From the NCBI GenBank assembly GCA_030750865.1, contig JASMHE010000004.1, forward strand, positions 1-54,409: a DNA stretch of 54,409 nucleotides, read 5' to 3'. The position numbers and the translations under genes are program-made. Origin of the DNA: Alphaproteobacteria bacterium (GTDB taxonomy: Bacteria > Pseudomonadota > Alphaproteobacteria > Micavibrionales > Micavibrionaceae). The notes under the pieces were generated by a model. The model worked only from the letters and a program-made list of their open reading frames with translations, did not search any database and was not told the DNA's origin. This document shows positions 26,632-35,571 of this stretch, one piece after another. Positions within the stretch are counted from its first letter, which is position 1. Each line of letters opens with the position of its first letter.

Positions 26632-27714
26632 ATGATCAAGTTACGGCTTTTTTTCTTATCAACATTTTTGATACTTGGCGGATGCGGTATATCCGATCTG
26701 GATATTCTGCCGGAGATCGGATCAAACGACACCAAAGCGCCATCCGTCATGCGGCCGGACACCTGCTTTGTCCCTTATCCGAATAACCCCGTCATTGCCG
26801 ATCATGATGTTCTGCCCGATGCAAACTGGGATGACATCAATATTCCCCAGAAAAACATTCTCGGCCCATCCGGCATTGTGGCCTACGGCGTTGCCGATAG
26901 CGGTTGGAAAACACCGCTTGAAATATACCGTCTTACCTCGGAAAACGGCCTACAATGGGAAGCAAACCCGAAAACACCTGTGCTTGGCCCGTCCGAAGAC
27001 AGCACCGCATGGGATTCAAAAAGTGTCAAAGCGCCGAGCGTGATTTTCTTCCAGGACCAATATCACATGTTCTACGCGGGCTATTCCACGAACAAAAACG
27101 ATTTGGTGAATTACCGGATCGGCCATGCCGTTTCGGATGATGGCATTCACTGGGAAAAAGACGAGGATTTCATCCTCGGCCCGTCCGATCCTGATGGCAG
27201 TGTGGATTACAGCTTTGACCAGTATTTTGTCTCCGAACCATCGGCCATTGTCTATAACGATGAAATCTATCTTTATTTCACCGCTGTCGGCGTTGACAAA
27301 ACGCTGAATAAAACATTGCAAACGATCGGTCTTGTCCGCAGCCCGAACGGAAAATACTGGTCTATCCCCGAGCCTGTGATTACCCCCGATCAGGAACAAT
27401 ATCCGCGCACACAGAATGTCGGCGGTTTTTCAACACCGTCTGCCATCGTGATGGCCGGAAAGGTTCACCTGTTTGTTGATATTGTACAAGCCGATCCATA
27501 CGAAGAATTTGGTTTATATCATATGGTCTCTGCAAACGGCGTTGAAAACTGGCGCCACGATGACGGCCCGATCCATCTGCGTGGTGATTTCGCGTGGAGT
27601 AAAGACACGCTACGCGCGCCGGAGCCGTTCCTGAAAAACGGAAAATTGCATCTGCTCTACACCGGGAAAGTCGGGAAAATGGGCGGCATTGGCTTATCAA
27701 CCTGCGGAGAGTAA
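26632..27714 (+). CDS. Lipoprotein with a five-bladed beta-propeller (GH43/GH130-like)
   Basis: 360 residues from ATG 26632. A lipoprotein signal (MIKLRLFFLSTFLILGGC) ends with a lipobox LGGC, so C18 should be lipidated. The mature part shows repeated blades of the type APSVIFFQDQYHMFYAGYS, EPSAIVYNDEIYLYFTAVG, TPSAIVMAGKVHLFVDIVQ and APEPFLKNGKLHLLYTGK. These are typical of glycoside-hydrolase clans with five-bladed propellers (GH43, GH68, GH130 and relatives). Blade-start Asp residues are mostly replaced (APS, EPS, TPS), so catalytic activity is uncertain and it could be a sugar-binding propeller. It may be cotranscribed with marC, but no sugar transport genes are near. Confidence 0.75.
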   Translation: MIKLRLFFLSTFLILGGCGISDLDILPEIGSNDTKAPSVMRPDTCFVPYPNNPVIADHDVLPDANWDDINIPQKNILGPSGIVAYGVADSGWKTPLEIYRLTSENGLQWEANPKTPVLGPSEDSTAWDSKSVKAPSVIFFQDQYHMFYAGYSTNKNDLVNYRIGHAVSDDGIHWEKDEDFILGPSDPDGSVDYSFDQYFVSEPSAIVYNDEIYLYFTAVGVDKTLNKTLQTIGLVRSPNGKYWSIPEPVITPDQEQYPRTQNVGGFSTPSAIVMAGKVHLFVDIVQADPYEEFGLYHMVSANGVENWRHDDGPIHLRGDFAWSKDTLRAPEPFLKNGKLHLLYTGKVGKMGGIGLSTCGE

Positions 27715-27860
27715 AAAGCCCTTGCGATCTAAACACGCAACACCCGCCGGGTGCGCGGGCGACGTTCCATATGGCATTCAGTTGGGCTTCAATAGGATGC
27801 AGGAAAACAGCACCGCTTATCACAGCAGAGCGCTAGATGTGAAATACAAAAACGGGAACG

Positions 27861-28949
27861 TTAGCGCGGCGCAAAAAGGCTTTGCGTTGGCGATGCTTCG
27901 TCAATATAGACTGGCAGATAATCCGGATTTCGCTGCATATGTACATCATCCAGCAAGTCATCAATATGACTCCACCAGAGTTGCAGATTTTCATCACTTT
28001 CCAGCCATATCGTATGGTTTGCCCCCGGAATAATCACACGGCGGGAATCCTGCACATGTTCGCACACATAATCATGCGCCCGGTTATCAACGAAACTTTC
28101 ATTACCGGCACTGCCGATCAGGATGGGTGTCGAAATCTCTTTCAAAAACGCTTCATTCAGAATCTTATTGCTTGTTTCAAACGTTGATGTCACCCAGCCG
28201 ATTGTCGGTACATCAACCCCTTTATCGTAATACATTTTGTTGTTGAAGGCCGCGATTTCCTTGCGGTGATTCTGAGACAGCTCCATCGAAAGCGGCGCTT
28301 TTTCCCAGCGCTCCAGCGTATCCCATTTGCTGGCCAAATGCTGGTCGCGCAAACAGGTTTTACTGAGCATATTAAACGCAAAGCGGATGGCCGGTTTCAC
28401 AAAACGCGGGAACCACAAAAATTTGATATCAAACATCGGCGCACTCATGATAGCGGCATCAAAAACCTTCTGATGTTTGTTCATGTAAAGCATACCGACA
28501 TGTGCGCCCATTGAATTTGTGCTCATGATCAATGGTTTGTCGCGGTCCACCTGCGGCAACACGATCTGTTTGATAAAAATATCAAGGTCGGCAACATGTT
28601 GCTCTAGCCCAAGTGTACTCGGCGTGCGCGGACGATCCGGATAAACACGGCCCGAACGGCCCTGCCCGTGAAAATCCATCGCAAACACATCATAGCCGCG
28701 CTTTTGATATTCCTTGATTGATTCGTAATACAGATCGATATTTTCACCGTAACCATGAGTCAGAACAACCGTTCCCTGCACCGTTTTGCCGCTGGTTTCA
28801 TGATCTGCATCGCCATAAGCCGGCGCATAGCCATAACGCAGCTTATGGTCTTTGGATCCTTCAAAATACTTCTCACTACTCCAGCCATGCGGCGGAATCG
28901 TGACAGCATCCCAATACTTCTTCAGCGGTGGTGTGTAAGACTCTGGCAT
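27861..28949 (-). CDS. Alpha/beta hydrolase, lysophospholipase/monoacylglycerol-lipase-like
   Basis: 362 residues from ATG 28949 (MPESYTPPLKKYWD), with AGGGAA upstream; the 43 extra codons up to 29078 look like leader. It belongs to the PldB/monoacylglycerol-lipase type: VVLTHGYGENIDLYYESI (oxyanion loop), VFAMDFHGQGRSGR, then the nucleophile elbow IMSTNSMGAHVGM with S146. The elbow reads T-N-S-M-G, so the first Gly of GxSxG is Thr. The acid is probably the Asp in SFVDNRAHD and the base the His in GANHTIWLE. No signal peptide, so it is probably cytoplasmic or membrane-associated. It is divergent from fadE, consistent with freeing fatty acids for beta-oxidation, but that is inference. Confidence 0.82.
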   Translation of the reverse strand: MPESYTPPLKKYWDAVTIPPHGWSSEKYFEGSKDHKLRYGYAPAYGDADHETSGKTVQGTVVLTHGYGENIDLYYESIKEYQKRGYDVFAMDFHGQGRSGRVYPDRPRTPSTLGLEQHVADLDIFIKQIVLPQVDRDKPLIMSTNSMGAHVGMLYMNKHQKVFDAAIMSAPMFDIKFLWFPRFVKPAIRFAFNMLSKTCLRDQHLASKWDTLERWEKAPLSMELSQNHRKEIAAFNNKMYYDKGVDVPTIGWVTSTFETSNKILNEAFLKEISTPILIGSAGNESFVDNRAHDYVCEHVQDSRRVIIPGANHTIWLESDENLQLWWSHIDDLLDDVHMQRNPDYLPVYIDEASPTQSLFAPR

Positions 28950-29162
28950 ATTTCCCTGTTCATATATAATGTGCTTTTTAGCATCTCTTATTTGAAATAA
29001 TCTTACGCTCAAAAAAAATGTTATGCAAGTTTCATGTGCACTATGCTGCTGTGCAATGCAATATACCATAGAAAACACACAACTCTGTAATTGACTTTAG
29101 CCAACGCTTTCTAGTAATCTGAAGGTCAATAATAACAATAAAAAATCGAACAGGAGGACCTC

Positions 29163-31421
29163 ATGCAAATCCCATTGCTGGATTCATTAATCTATGCTGC
29201 CGTCGGCAGTAAACTGCCCCCCATCTCATCAACCGAAATCGAAGCGCTGTCCTCCGGTACAGATGCCGATGGCTGGTATGCCGAACTGATGAGCGGGTCC
29301 CCGAACTGGAACAAACTGTTCGCCCTCAGCAAACCCGAACTGACAGAAGACGAACAAGCCTTTATCGACGGTCCTGTCGAAGAGCTTTGCGAAATGATTG
29401 ATAAATGGGAACTTGCAGAAGAAAAAGAAATTCCCGAAGAAATCATGACATTTATGAAAGACAATAAATTCTTCGGCATGGTTGTACCAAAAGAATATGA
29501 CGGCCTGGGATTCTCGGCCCTCGGTCATTCCGCTGCCGTGATGAAACTCGCAAGCCGCAGCGCGGCTGTTGCCGTAACAGCGATGGTACCTAACTCTCTC
29601 GGGCCGGCAGAATTGCTTGCCCATTACGGCACGCAGGAACAGCGCGATTACTATCTGCCGAAACTCGCAACAGGTGAACTGATCCCGTGTTTCGGTTTGA
29701 CCGAGCTTATGGCGGGTTCTGATGCCGCAGCCATCCGTGCAAACGGTGTTGTGTTCAAAGATGACAATGATGAAGTCAAAATCAAACTAAACTTCGAAAA
29801 ACGCTATATTACACTCGCGCCGATCGCAGACCTCGTCGGACTGGCCTTTAAACTGGAAGACCCCGAAGGGTTGCTGCCGGAAGGAACACTCAAGGAAGAT
29901 GATCCGAACATCACCGCCGCCCTGTTGCGCGTGCAGGATGATGACGGCAATAAACTGGACGGCCTGAATATCGGTAACCGTCTTGATCCTTCAGGCATCC
30001 GCTTCATGAACGGCACAGTTGTCGGCGAAGATGTCGTGATCTCACCTGACGATATTATCGGCGGCGCGCCGAATGCCGGTAAAGGATGGGGCATGTTGAT
30101 GGAATCACTCGGGGTTGGCCGGTCTATCTCGCTGCCATCTATTTCCGAAGCGGCCTCCAAGCTTTCCAATCTGGTAACATTGTCGCGCCCACGCCGCCAG
30201 TTCAATCTGGAAGTCAATAAATTTGAAGGCATTCAAAATGTACAGGCCCGCATGCTGGGTAAGACATATCTGATGAATGCCACGCGTCTTGGCACAATGG
30301 CAATGATTGACCAAAACAAGGAAAAACCGACAATCCCGTCTGCTGTGGCCAAATATACCGCCACGGAAGATAACCGTAAGGTCATTAATGATGCCTATGA
30401 CATTCTGGCCGGACAAGCGATCATTCGCGGACCGTCCAACATTATCGAGGAAGCCTATCGCGCGATTCCGATTGGTATCACAGTTGAGGGTGCAAACCGC
30501 GTGACATCGACCATCATTATGGGCGGCCAGGCGATTGTGCGCACACACCCGTATTTCTTCAACGAATTGATGGCCGCCAGAGATAAGGACAAAGCAAAAT
30601 TGCGGAACCTTGTCATGCACCATGTTGCATCATCCATGATGAACATGATGCGCAGTGTCATCCATTCCTACACAGGCGGTTTCTTTTCGAACGCGCCGAC
30701 AAATGACAATAAAATCAAAAAGTACTATAAGCAAATTAACCGCTTGAGTGCTGTATTTAACGTTATCTCGGATATCTCGTTCGGTATGATGGGCGGCGCC
30801 CTGAAACGCAAAGAGTGCATTGCCGAACGCATCGGCGCAATGGGGGGCAATCTATACCGTGCCTCCCTTGCCTTATGGGCGTTCGAAGAATCCGGATCAC
30901 CGGAAGATCACCGTCCGATGATGGAATGGGCCGTACAACACGCACTTTCAGATTTCGAAGAAAATCTTGAAGATTTGCTGAAAAACTATCCGAACAAATT
31001 TATCTCGTTCGGTCTGCGCGCGCTGACCAAGCCGTTCCTGTACCGTACAGCAAATCAAAAACCATCTGATAAAATGGATCAAGCACTTGCGAAAAAGGCA
31101 GGGGAGCTTGGCGGTATTCGTGATTTTGTCAAAGAAGATATCTTCATCTCGAAAAACGACAATGATCCGCTGACCCGTATGATCAAGGCCGATGCCGAAG
31201 CCACGGCATGCGCGCCAATTCACGCAAAACTGAAGGATGCAAAATACCGCGTCATTGATGACAATGTCTTGCAGGATTCCGTTCTGCAAACAGCGGTCGA
31301 TGACGGCGTTATTTCATCAGAAGAAGCCGACCGCGTCCGCCAGTCGGAAGAACTTATTCTGAATGCAAACAAAGTGGACGTGTTTGATCGCAAACTGCAA
31401 ACAACACTGACACCGTCTTAA
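29163..31421 (+). CDS. fadE: FadE-type acyl-CoA dehydrogenase
   Basis: 752 residues, the long FadE type with a C-terminal extension beyond the usual 380-residue dehydrogenase. It catalyses the first oxidation of fatty acyl-CoA, using FAD. Motifs: FFGMVVPKEYDGLGFSALGH, GTQEQRDYYLPKLATGELIP, CFGLTELMAGSDAAAIRANG, GKGWGMLMESLGVGRSISLP, and VEGANRVTSTIIMGGQAIV. The C-terminal part from about 480 is the DUF1974-like domain of FadE. Strong ribosome-binding site AGGAGG before the ATG. A TTGACT element lies about 70 bases upstream but its -10 is weak. It faces the fadD-thiolase-HAD/ECH operon and shares a bidirectional terminator with it. Confidence 0.92.
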   Translation: MQIPLLDSLIYAAVGSKLPPISSTEIEALSSGTDADGWYAELMSGSPNWNKLFALSKPELTEDEQAFIDGPVEELCEMIDKWELAEEKEIPEEIMTFMKDNKFFGMVVPKEYDGLGFSALGHSAAVMKLASRSAAVAVTAMVPNSLGPAELLAHYGTQEQRDYYLPKLATGELIPCFGLTELMAGSDAAAIRANGVVFKDDNDEVKIKLNFEKRYITLAPIADLVGLAFKLEDPEGLLPEGTLKEDDPNITAALLRVQDDDGNKLDGLNIGNRLDPSGIRFMNGTVVGEDVVISPDDIIGGAPNAGKGWGMLMESLGVGRSISLPSISEAASKLSNLVTLSRPRRQFNLEVNKFEGIQNVQARMLGKTYLMNATRLGTMAMIDQNKEKPTIPSAVAKYTATEDNRKVINDAYDILAGQAIIRGPSNIIEEAYRAIPIGITVEGANRVTSTIIMGGQAIVRTHPYFFNELMAARDKDKAKLRNLVMHHVASSMMNMMRSVIHSYTGGFFSNAPTNDNKIKKYYKQINRLSAVFNVISDISFGMMGGALKRKECIAERIGAMGGNLYRASLALWAFEESGSPEDHRPMMEWAVQHALSDFEENLEDLLKNYPNKFISFGLRALTKPFLYRTANQKPSDKMDQALAKKAGELGGIRDFVKEDIFISKNDNDPLTRMIKADAEATACAPIHAKLKDAKYRVIDDNVLQDSVLQTAVDDGVISSEEADRVRQSEELILNANKVDVFDRKLQTTLTPS

Positions 31422-31440
31422 TCTTCCAAAAGACGACACG

Positions 31441-31473
31441 AAAAAGCCCCGCAAAATAATTGCGGGGCTTTTT
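31441..31473. terminator. Bidirectional rho-independent terminator
   Basis: AAAAAGCCCCGCAA and TTGCGGGGCTTTTT pair perfectly over 14 bp around the five-base loop AATAA. A T run follows on the plus strand and the A run on the left serves the minus strand. It lies between the converging ends of fadE and the HAD/ECH gene and can stop both transcripts. Confidence 0.92.
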
Positions 31474-31555
31474 TTATTGTCTCATTATTTTCAGACACAT
31501 TCGGTATCGTCATATGCCCACCGCCATCATGCCACGCATGAACGACTAACCAGAC

Positions 31556-34282
31556 TTAAAACAGGCCGAGTTTTTTGGCTGTACCCAGAATGCGTCCTGT
31601 TGTCTTGGCCATTTGCTCCAGACGTTCACCGTCTTTTCCGTCAAGCGGCTTACCGTCGATACTCCGCCGTTCCAAACGCACTCTTTCAAATCCGTCACGC
31701 AGTTCATTCGGTGTTTTTTCTTCCGCAGGCCAGGCCTCACGCAATGGCACATTTTTATTTGCCATATGAGCAACACGTTTTCTGGTCTCTGGCGTTTTAT
31801 AGAGGGAGTAAAAATTATCGCGCTCCAACTGCAAAATACGATCTTCGGTTAAGGTCATCGTCGTATTCACCTTGATCCGGCCATCGGGACGGCTGCGGAT
31901 AATATCACGGTATGCCTCAACGTCACCGGCCACATGTCCGGCATCCAGATCTTCTTCGGTGATATATTCACCGCCACTTAACGTATCGGCAATCGCATCA
32001 CATACAACAACATCCACATGATTAACACCGGCATTCGGGTCATCATGACGCAGATAAAGTTGATCGACCAGCATGCTGACAGCCGTTTTCCCTACCGCAC
32101 CCGGCAGATTATAAACGGGCCGTTCGGCGGGCTTGTAGTCTTCAGCCATATGCAAGACGCGCTCTTTGGCATCGGTCAGAACATATTCACCATTCATCGA
32201 GATGCCGTCATTTTTCTCCATCCAGAGCTTTTTCTTGGCATCCTGTGCGTTGGCCGCAAGACCGTCCATTGGTTTTGCGATCGCAAGCGCGGCCGGTTGC
32301 ATAGCCTGTAGCGGGCCATTCATTTTGGCCGCTGCCTGCGTTTTTTCCAGATAGCGCGTTGAACCGCCCCACGCCGGAATCAACCCAACACCGGCTTCGA
32401 CCAAGCCCATCACCTGATCCGGTCCTGACTGGATCGCATCACAATGAAGCAAGACTTCACAGCCGCCACCAAAGGCATAATTCACTGGCGCTTTGGCTGT
32501 GTTCAACCCTGTCGGCGCACCGACAATCGGGAATGGTGCCGCCCGCATCGCGTTATAAACAGCCTGCCCCTGAAAGACCAAATCCTCGACAAATTTATCA
32601 AGTTTCTTATTCAGAAAACCGGATACGCCAAGCATTTTGGCGATCGGATGGTTCGCGACAACATTGAACATATCAATCAATTTCAAATTCGCCCCGACCG
32701 AGAAATGCTGCCCTTCATTATGAACAACCATGCCTTTATATTTGCCTTCACTTGCATTAATCAGCTTGATCGATTCATTGATCATATACAGAACGGACGG
32801 GTCCATCGCATTGGAGGGCGATGTAAATTCAAGACAGACAACCCCGTCGCCGATATCCCACAGCGAAGCCGAATTATGTTGTAAAATCGGTTCGGATTGC
32901 AATTTGACATCCGCAAGTTTCAACACATCTTTTTCACGTTTGATGTTTTCGTATTCACCATCGAAATTCATCACCTGATATGCCTCTTTCGTCCGGCGGT
33001 AAAACGGACGGCCATCGGCTTTTTCAAGCAATGCAGGCACGGCAAAGCCTTCGGCTTTTACTTTATCTGTAAACCAATCCACACCGAATTTATCCAGCAA
33101 TTCAAACGGGCCATATTGCCAGTTATAGCCTGTATTCATCGCTTCATCGATTGACTGAAGATCATAGGCAATTTCATCTGCGTGGTTCAGCACATACAAC
33201 AATGTGTCCCGCAATATCGGCCATGCAAATGATGCCGCCGGATTGTCGGAATCAAAGAACTTATCGTATCCCTTATACATCTTCTTGAAATTCTTTTTGA
33301 AGAACGGGCTGTTTTTGGCATCACGATATTCACCACTGGCAAAATCCAGAACTTCTTTGACCGGCTTGCCTTTGTTGTTTTTGACAACCTTGCCGTCTTC
33401 GTCCTTTTTCACGCGGTAAAAACCGCCTTCGCCTTTATTGCCGGTATAACCGTCTTCAACCAGTTTTGCGACAACCTCGGGGTTATAGCTGTTACGGAAT
33501 TCATCGCCATCTGCCAGACCGTCATCAAGATTCTGGCCGACATGTTGCAAAATATCCAGACCGACAAAGTCCGCCAATTTGAACACGCCCATTTTCGGAA
33601 AACCGAAACCGGGGCTCAGCACAGCATCCATATCTTCGACATCAATATGTTCTTCGATCGCCTCGTTCAGGGCGCGGAACAACATATAACACCCAATCCG
33701 GTTTCCGATAAAGCCGGGCGTATCTTTACACCGCACGACTTTTTTACCCAGACCGCGTGATCCGAAATATTTCAAATCTTCGAAAATGTCAGGATCAGTG
33801 TCTTCACCGTCGATCAATTCCAACAAACGCATAAAACGTGGCGGATTAAAGAAATGCGTGTTCATAAACCGCTTTTTAAAATCATCGGACATCCCCTCAA
33901 CCAGCTTTTGAATCTGGATCGTTGATGTATTCGAGGTAATAATCGCATCCGGCTTTGCGTTTTCTTCGATCATCTTGAATGTCTCTTGTTTAACATCCAG
34001 ACGCTCGAACACCGCTTCGATAATCACATCCGCATCGGCAATCAAATCACCATCATCATCAATCGTGCCTGTGGTGATGCGGTTTGCATTCTTCAAATCC
34101 ATGAACACAGCCGTCGGTTTATCGATCGGCTGGGCTTTCATACGATCAAGTGCTTTGTCCGCAACGCCTTCGAATTTATCCAGCAAAACGACATCATATC
34201 CGGCATTTGCCGCATTTCCGGCGATACCGGACCCCATTGCACCTGCGCCGATCACGGCGACTTTCTTAATTTCTTTTACCAT
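31556..34282 (-). CDS. Multifunctional 3-hydroxyacyl-CoA dehydrogenase / enoyl-CoA hydratase
   Basis: 908 residues with the dehydrogenase first and the crotonase domain last, the FadN-like order rather than E. coli FadB. The NAD site is VAVIGAGAMGSGIAGNAANA (residues 8-27). The catalytic His of hydroxyacyl-CoA dehydrogenases is in MNTHFFNPPRFMRLLELI, and DTPGFIGNRIGCYML follows. The hydratase part from about 480 has GQHFSVGANLKLIDMF and YAFGGGCEVLLHCDAI plus GLVEAGVGLIPAWGGS, giving the two catalytic glutamates. It does the second and third steps of beta-oxidation. It is the last gene of the fadD-thiolase-HAD/ECH operon, 56 bases after the thiolase stop. Confidence 0.92.
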   Translation of the reverse strand: MVKEIKKVAVIGAGAMGSGIAGNAANAGYDVVLLDKFEGVADKALDRMKAQPIDKPTAVFMDLKNANRITTGTIDDDGDLIADADVIIEAVFERLDVKQETFKMIEENAKPDAIITSNTSTIQIQKLVEGMSDDFKKRFMNTHFFNPPRFMRLLELIDGEDTDPDIFEDLKYFGSRGLGKKVVRCKDTPGFIGNRIGCYMLFRALNEAIEEHIDVEDMDAVLSPGFGFPKMGVFKLADFVGLDILQHVGQNLDDGLADGDEFRNSYNPEVVAKLVEDGYTGNKGEGGFYRVKKDEDGKVVKNNKGKPVKEVLDFASGEYRDAKNSPFFKKNFKKMYKGYDKFFDSDNPAASFAWPILRDTLLYVLNHADEIAYDLQSIDEAMNTGYNWQYGPFELLDKFGVDWFTDKVKAEGFAVPALLEKADGRPFYRRTKEAYQVMNFDGEYENIKREKDVLKLADVKLQSEPILQHNSASLWDIGDGVVCLEFTSPSNAMDPSVLYMINESIKLINASEGKYKGMVVHNEGQHFSVGANLKLIDMFNVVANHPIAKMLGVSGFLNKKLDKFVEDLVFQGQAVYNAMRAAPFPIVGAPTGLNTAKAPVNYAFGGGCEVLLHCDAIQSGPDQVMGLVEAGVGLIPAWGGSTRYLEKTQAAAKMNGPLQAMQPAALAIAKPMDGLAANAQDAKKKLWMEKNDGISMNGEYVLTDAKERVLHMAEDYKPAERPVYNLPGAVGKTAVSMLVDQLYLRHDDPNAGVNHVDVVVCDAIADTLSGGEYITEEDLDAGHVAGDVEAYRDIIRSRPDGRIKVNTTMTLTEDRILQLERDNFYSLYKTPETRKRVAHMANKNVPLREAWPAEEKTPNELRDGFERVRLERRSIDGKPLDGKDGERLEQMAKTTGRILGTAKKLGLF

Positions 34283-34338
34283 CTTTCAATTCTCCTTCTC
34301 TCCGATTTTTTGTGTGTATCGTCCCGTGTGTGACCTCA

Positions 34339-35535
34339 TCACGGAGTGAAGTTCGGATTTTCGATGACCATCGCAACGCCCTGTCCGCCGCCAATACACA
34401 TTGTCGCCAAACCATATTGCTTGTTTTCACGTTGCAGGACTTCGGCCAGATGGCCCACAATACGCGCGCCGGATGCCCCGAGCGGGTGACCGATCGCAAT
34501 AGCGCCGCCATCCAGATTAAGCTTATCGGCATCAATTTTCATGCCCTGTTTTTCAAGCTCTTTCAAAACGGCAATCGACTGCGCCGCAAAGGCTTCGTTC
34601 AGTTCCACAGCATCAATATCGGCCATTGTCAGCCCCGCTTTGGCCAGTGCTTCTTTCGAGGCCTCAACAGGCCCAAGCCCCATGACTTCGGGCGCGATAC
34701 CGGATTCACCAAACGACAGAATGCGTGCCTTGACCGGCAGATTATTTTCAACGGCAAAGGCTTCTGATGCGACCAGCACCGCAGAAGCGCCATCAGTCAC
34801 TTGCGAGGAATTCGCCGCCGTCACACTGCCGCCTTCTTCTGCTGCTTTGAAAATCGGCTTCAGGCCGGAAATGGATTCTGCTGTCGTATCGGCACGCACG
34901 CCGTCATCGGCGTCCACACCTGCAACGGGCACAAGTTCGTTATCGAAATGGCCGCGCTTTTGCCCCTCGGCCATTTTCTTATGCGACAGTGCAGAAAATT
35001 CATCCTGATCGGCGCGTGAAATATCATAAAGCGCCGCCAGATTTTCCGCTGTGACCCCCATATTCATAAAACCGGCCGCATTGCCCGCATGCACATGTTC
35101 ATTCAACACAGGGTTCAAACCGCCCATCGGCACCTGACTCATGCTTTGTACCCCTGTACATAAATAAGCCGCCTCAGGATCACGGGCTATCACGGCATCA
35201 GCGGCCATTGCGATTGTTTCCATTGATGAACCGCAGAAACGATCAACCGATGTACCGCCCGTTGCCTGATCCAATTTTGAATCTGCATGCAGAACCAGCA
35301 AACGCGCAATGTTCAACCCTTGCTGCGCTTCCTGATGCACGGCACCGCCCAGCACTTTTTTGATATGTTTGGGATTGATGCCTGTGCGTTCGATAATTTT
35401 ATTCACGGGCGGCACCATCAAATCAAGCGGATCAACATCGGCCAGCGCCCCCGGCTTTTTCGGTGTCGCCGCTTTTGCAAATGGCGACCGTGCATAATCA
35501 ATAATTACAGCTCTGTTCTTTGTTACATCAGTCAT
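34339..35535 (-). CDS. fadA: Acetyl-CoA acyltransferase (3-ketoacyl-CoA thiolase)
   Basis: 398 residues from ATG 35535, with GAGGAGGT nine bases upstream; a longer reading from a TTG simply translates that ribosome-binding site. It cleaves 3-ketoacyl-CoA to acetyl-CoA and a shortened acyl-CoA. Active-site Cys101 is in VDRFCGSSMETIAMAADAV, the His in GGAIAIGHPLGASGARIV, and the second Cys in ATMCIGGGQGVAM. The N terminus AVIIDYARSPFAKA is typical of FadA/FadI thiolases. It lies between fadD and the HAD/ECH gene with gaps of 36 and 56 bases, so all three are one transcription unit. Confidence 0.92.
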   Translation of the reverse strand: MTDVTKNRAVIIDYARSPFAKAATPKKPGALADVDPLDLMVPPVNKIIERTGINPKHIKKVLGGAVHQEAQQGLNIARLLVLHADSKLDQATGGTSVDRFCGSSMETIAMAADAVIARDPEAAYLCTGVQSMSQVPMGGLNPVLNEHVHAGNAAGFMNMGVTAENLAALYDISRADQDEFSALSHKKMAEGQKRGHFDNELVPVAGVDADDGVRADTTAESISGLKPIFKAAEEGGSVTAANSSQVTDGASAVLVASEAFAVENNLPVKARILSFGESGIAPEVMGLGPVEASKEALAKAGLTMADIDAVELNEAFAAQSIAVLKELEKQGMKIDADKLNLDGGAIAIGHPLGASGARIVGHLAEVLQRENKQYGLATMCIGGGQGVAMVIENPNFTP

Positions 35536-35571
35536 GGTGTTATACCTCCTCAAGATATTATTTTTATTATG

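Noticed and set aside
26632-27714. Active GH43 glycosidase
   Set aside because: The propeller pattern is clear, but the usual catalytic Asp at blade starts is mostly replaced, so only a fold-level call was made.
27715-27860. Possible gene or terminator between the lipoprotein and the hydrolase
   Set aside because: Only a short CACCCGCCGGGTG palindrome and no T run or initiation signal; nothing firm in this 146-base gap.
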